Source: Verrucomicrobiota bacterium
GTDB taxonomy: Bacteria; Verrucomicrobiota; Verrucomicrobiia; Limisphaerales; JAEYXS01
Assembly (NCBI GenBank): GCA_021156225.1
Contig: JAJNBN010000074.1
Coordinates: forward strand, 1-13,754
Length of the DNA stretch: 13,754 bases
Direction of reading: 5' to 3'
Position numbers and translations under genes: made by a program. A model generated the notes under the pieces. It had not been told where the DNA came from. It saw only the letters and a list, made by a program, of their open reading frames with translations, and ran no database searches. The first letter of the stretch is position 1; every line of letters starts with the position of its first letter. Of the stretch, positions 13,611-13,754 are shown piece after piece.

Positions 13611-13638
13611 TTTGAACTTTGAGTTTTGAGCTTTGAAC
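13611..13638. repeat. 7-bp degenerate tandem repeat, four copies
   Basis: Units TTTGAAC, TTTGAGT, TTTGAGC and TTTGAAC are contiguous. The remaining bases to the window end (13639-13754) contain no gene, hairpin or repeat that I can support; they may hold the leader of the next gene. Confidence 0.7.
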
Positions 13639-13754
13639 TTATTCAGCATTCCCCCGAAGCGCGCCTTCCCGTCTGATCCGTTTTATGTTTCCTGCGCGAT
13701 TGCCTCCTGTCCTGCGGTACTCTAGCAACCAGTCCACCCTCACCGGACCAAACC

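Noticed and set aside
13398..13622. Short ORF with PIRPIGPIRPIP-like peptide
   Set aside because: It overlaps the MidA-type gene in another frame, and the repeat peptide is simply the translated 9-bp tandem repeat.
13521..13638. CRISPR-like array
   Set aside because: The units are 7-9 bp, contiguous and of three different sequences, with no spacers and no cas genes.

Overview
The window looks like a chromosomal stretch of a Gram-negative bacterium, most likely a member of the Verrucomicrobiota (perhaps near the Pedosphaera/Limisphaera lineage). This assignment is inference from three things: the DNA-contact segment of the LacI-type regulator (GVSVMTVSKVLR), which I associate with Verrucomicrobiota regulators; intergenic palindromes headed by GGAGCGCG and by GTAG; and general gene content. 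No rRNA or other decisive marker is present.

Layout. 1-1913 (+): the 3' part of a MacB/LolD-type ABC ATPase gene, overlapped by 4 bp by its FtsX-like permease. 1914-2102: an intergenic spacer largely filled by a REP-like inverted pair. 2103-3215 (+): DNA polymerase IV (dinB). 3240-5304 (-): a Gcr/'SpecificRecomb' family polytopic membrane protein broken by a frameshift near 3665-3685. 5421-6593 (+): an RsmB/NOP-type RNA cytosine-C5 methyltransferase, divergent from the previous gene. 6594-6742: hairpins, a degenerate C/G-rich repeat and a clear Rho-independent terminator serving the minus strand. 6743-12343 (-): six co-directional genes, in transcription order pilT, a divergent second pilT-like ATPase, a degenerate receiver-domain protein, tlyA, NAD kinase and a LacI-family regulator. 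12400-13488 (+): a MidA/NDUFAF7-type methyltransferase, separated from pilT by a 56-bp divergent spacer. 13489-13754: non-coding, with a REP-like motif and three different short-period tandem repeats.

How the genes fit together. The ABC pair would form a tripartite-style export or lipoprotein-type transporter whose adaptor gene should lie just upstream of the window. The three pil-linked genes form a compact unit (46-bp and 12-bp gaps): a canonical retraction ATPase, a paralogue with altered Walker-B context, and a receiver-like protein without phosphoacceptor chemistry. Together they look like a twitching or retraction module with a non-phosphorylated regulatory partner. tlyA and the NAD kinase gene overlap and form a housekeeping pair. 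The LacI regulator closes the run and has no sugar genes beside it in the window.

Most of the window is ordinary housekeeping or mobility content. The parts most worth a second look are the pseudo-receiver in the pilT cluster, the second PilT-like ATPase, the frameshifted 'recombinase' that reads as a membrane protein, the REP-like pair with compensatory changes, and the stacked microrepeats at the right end. No CRISPR, prophage, transposase or defence system was seen.
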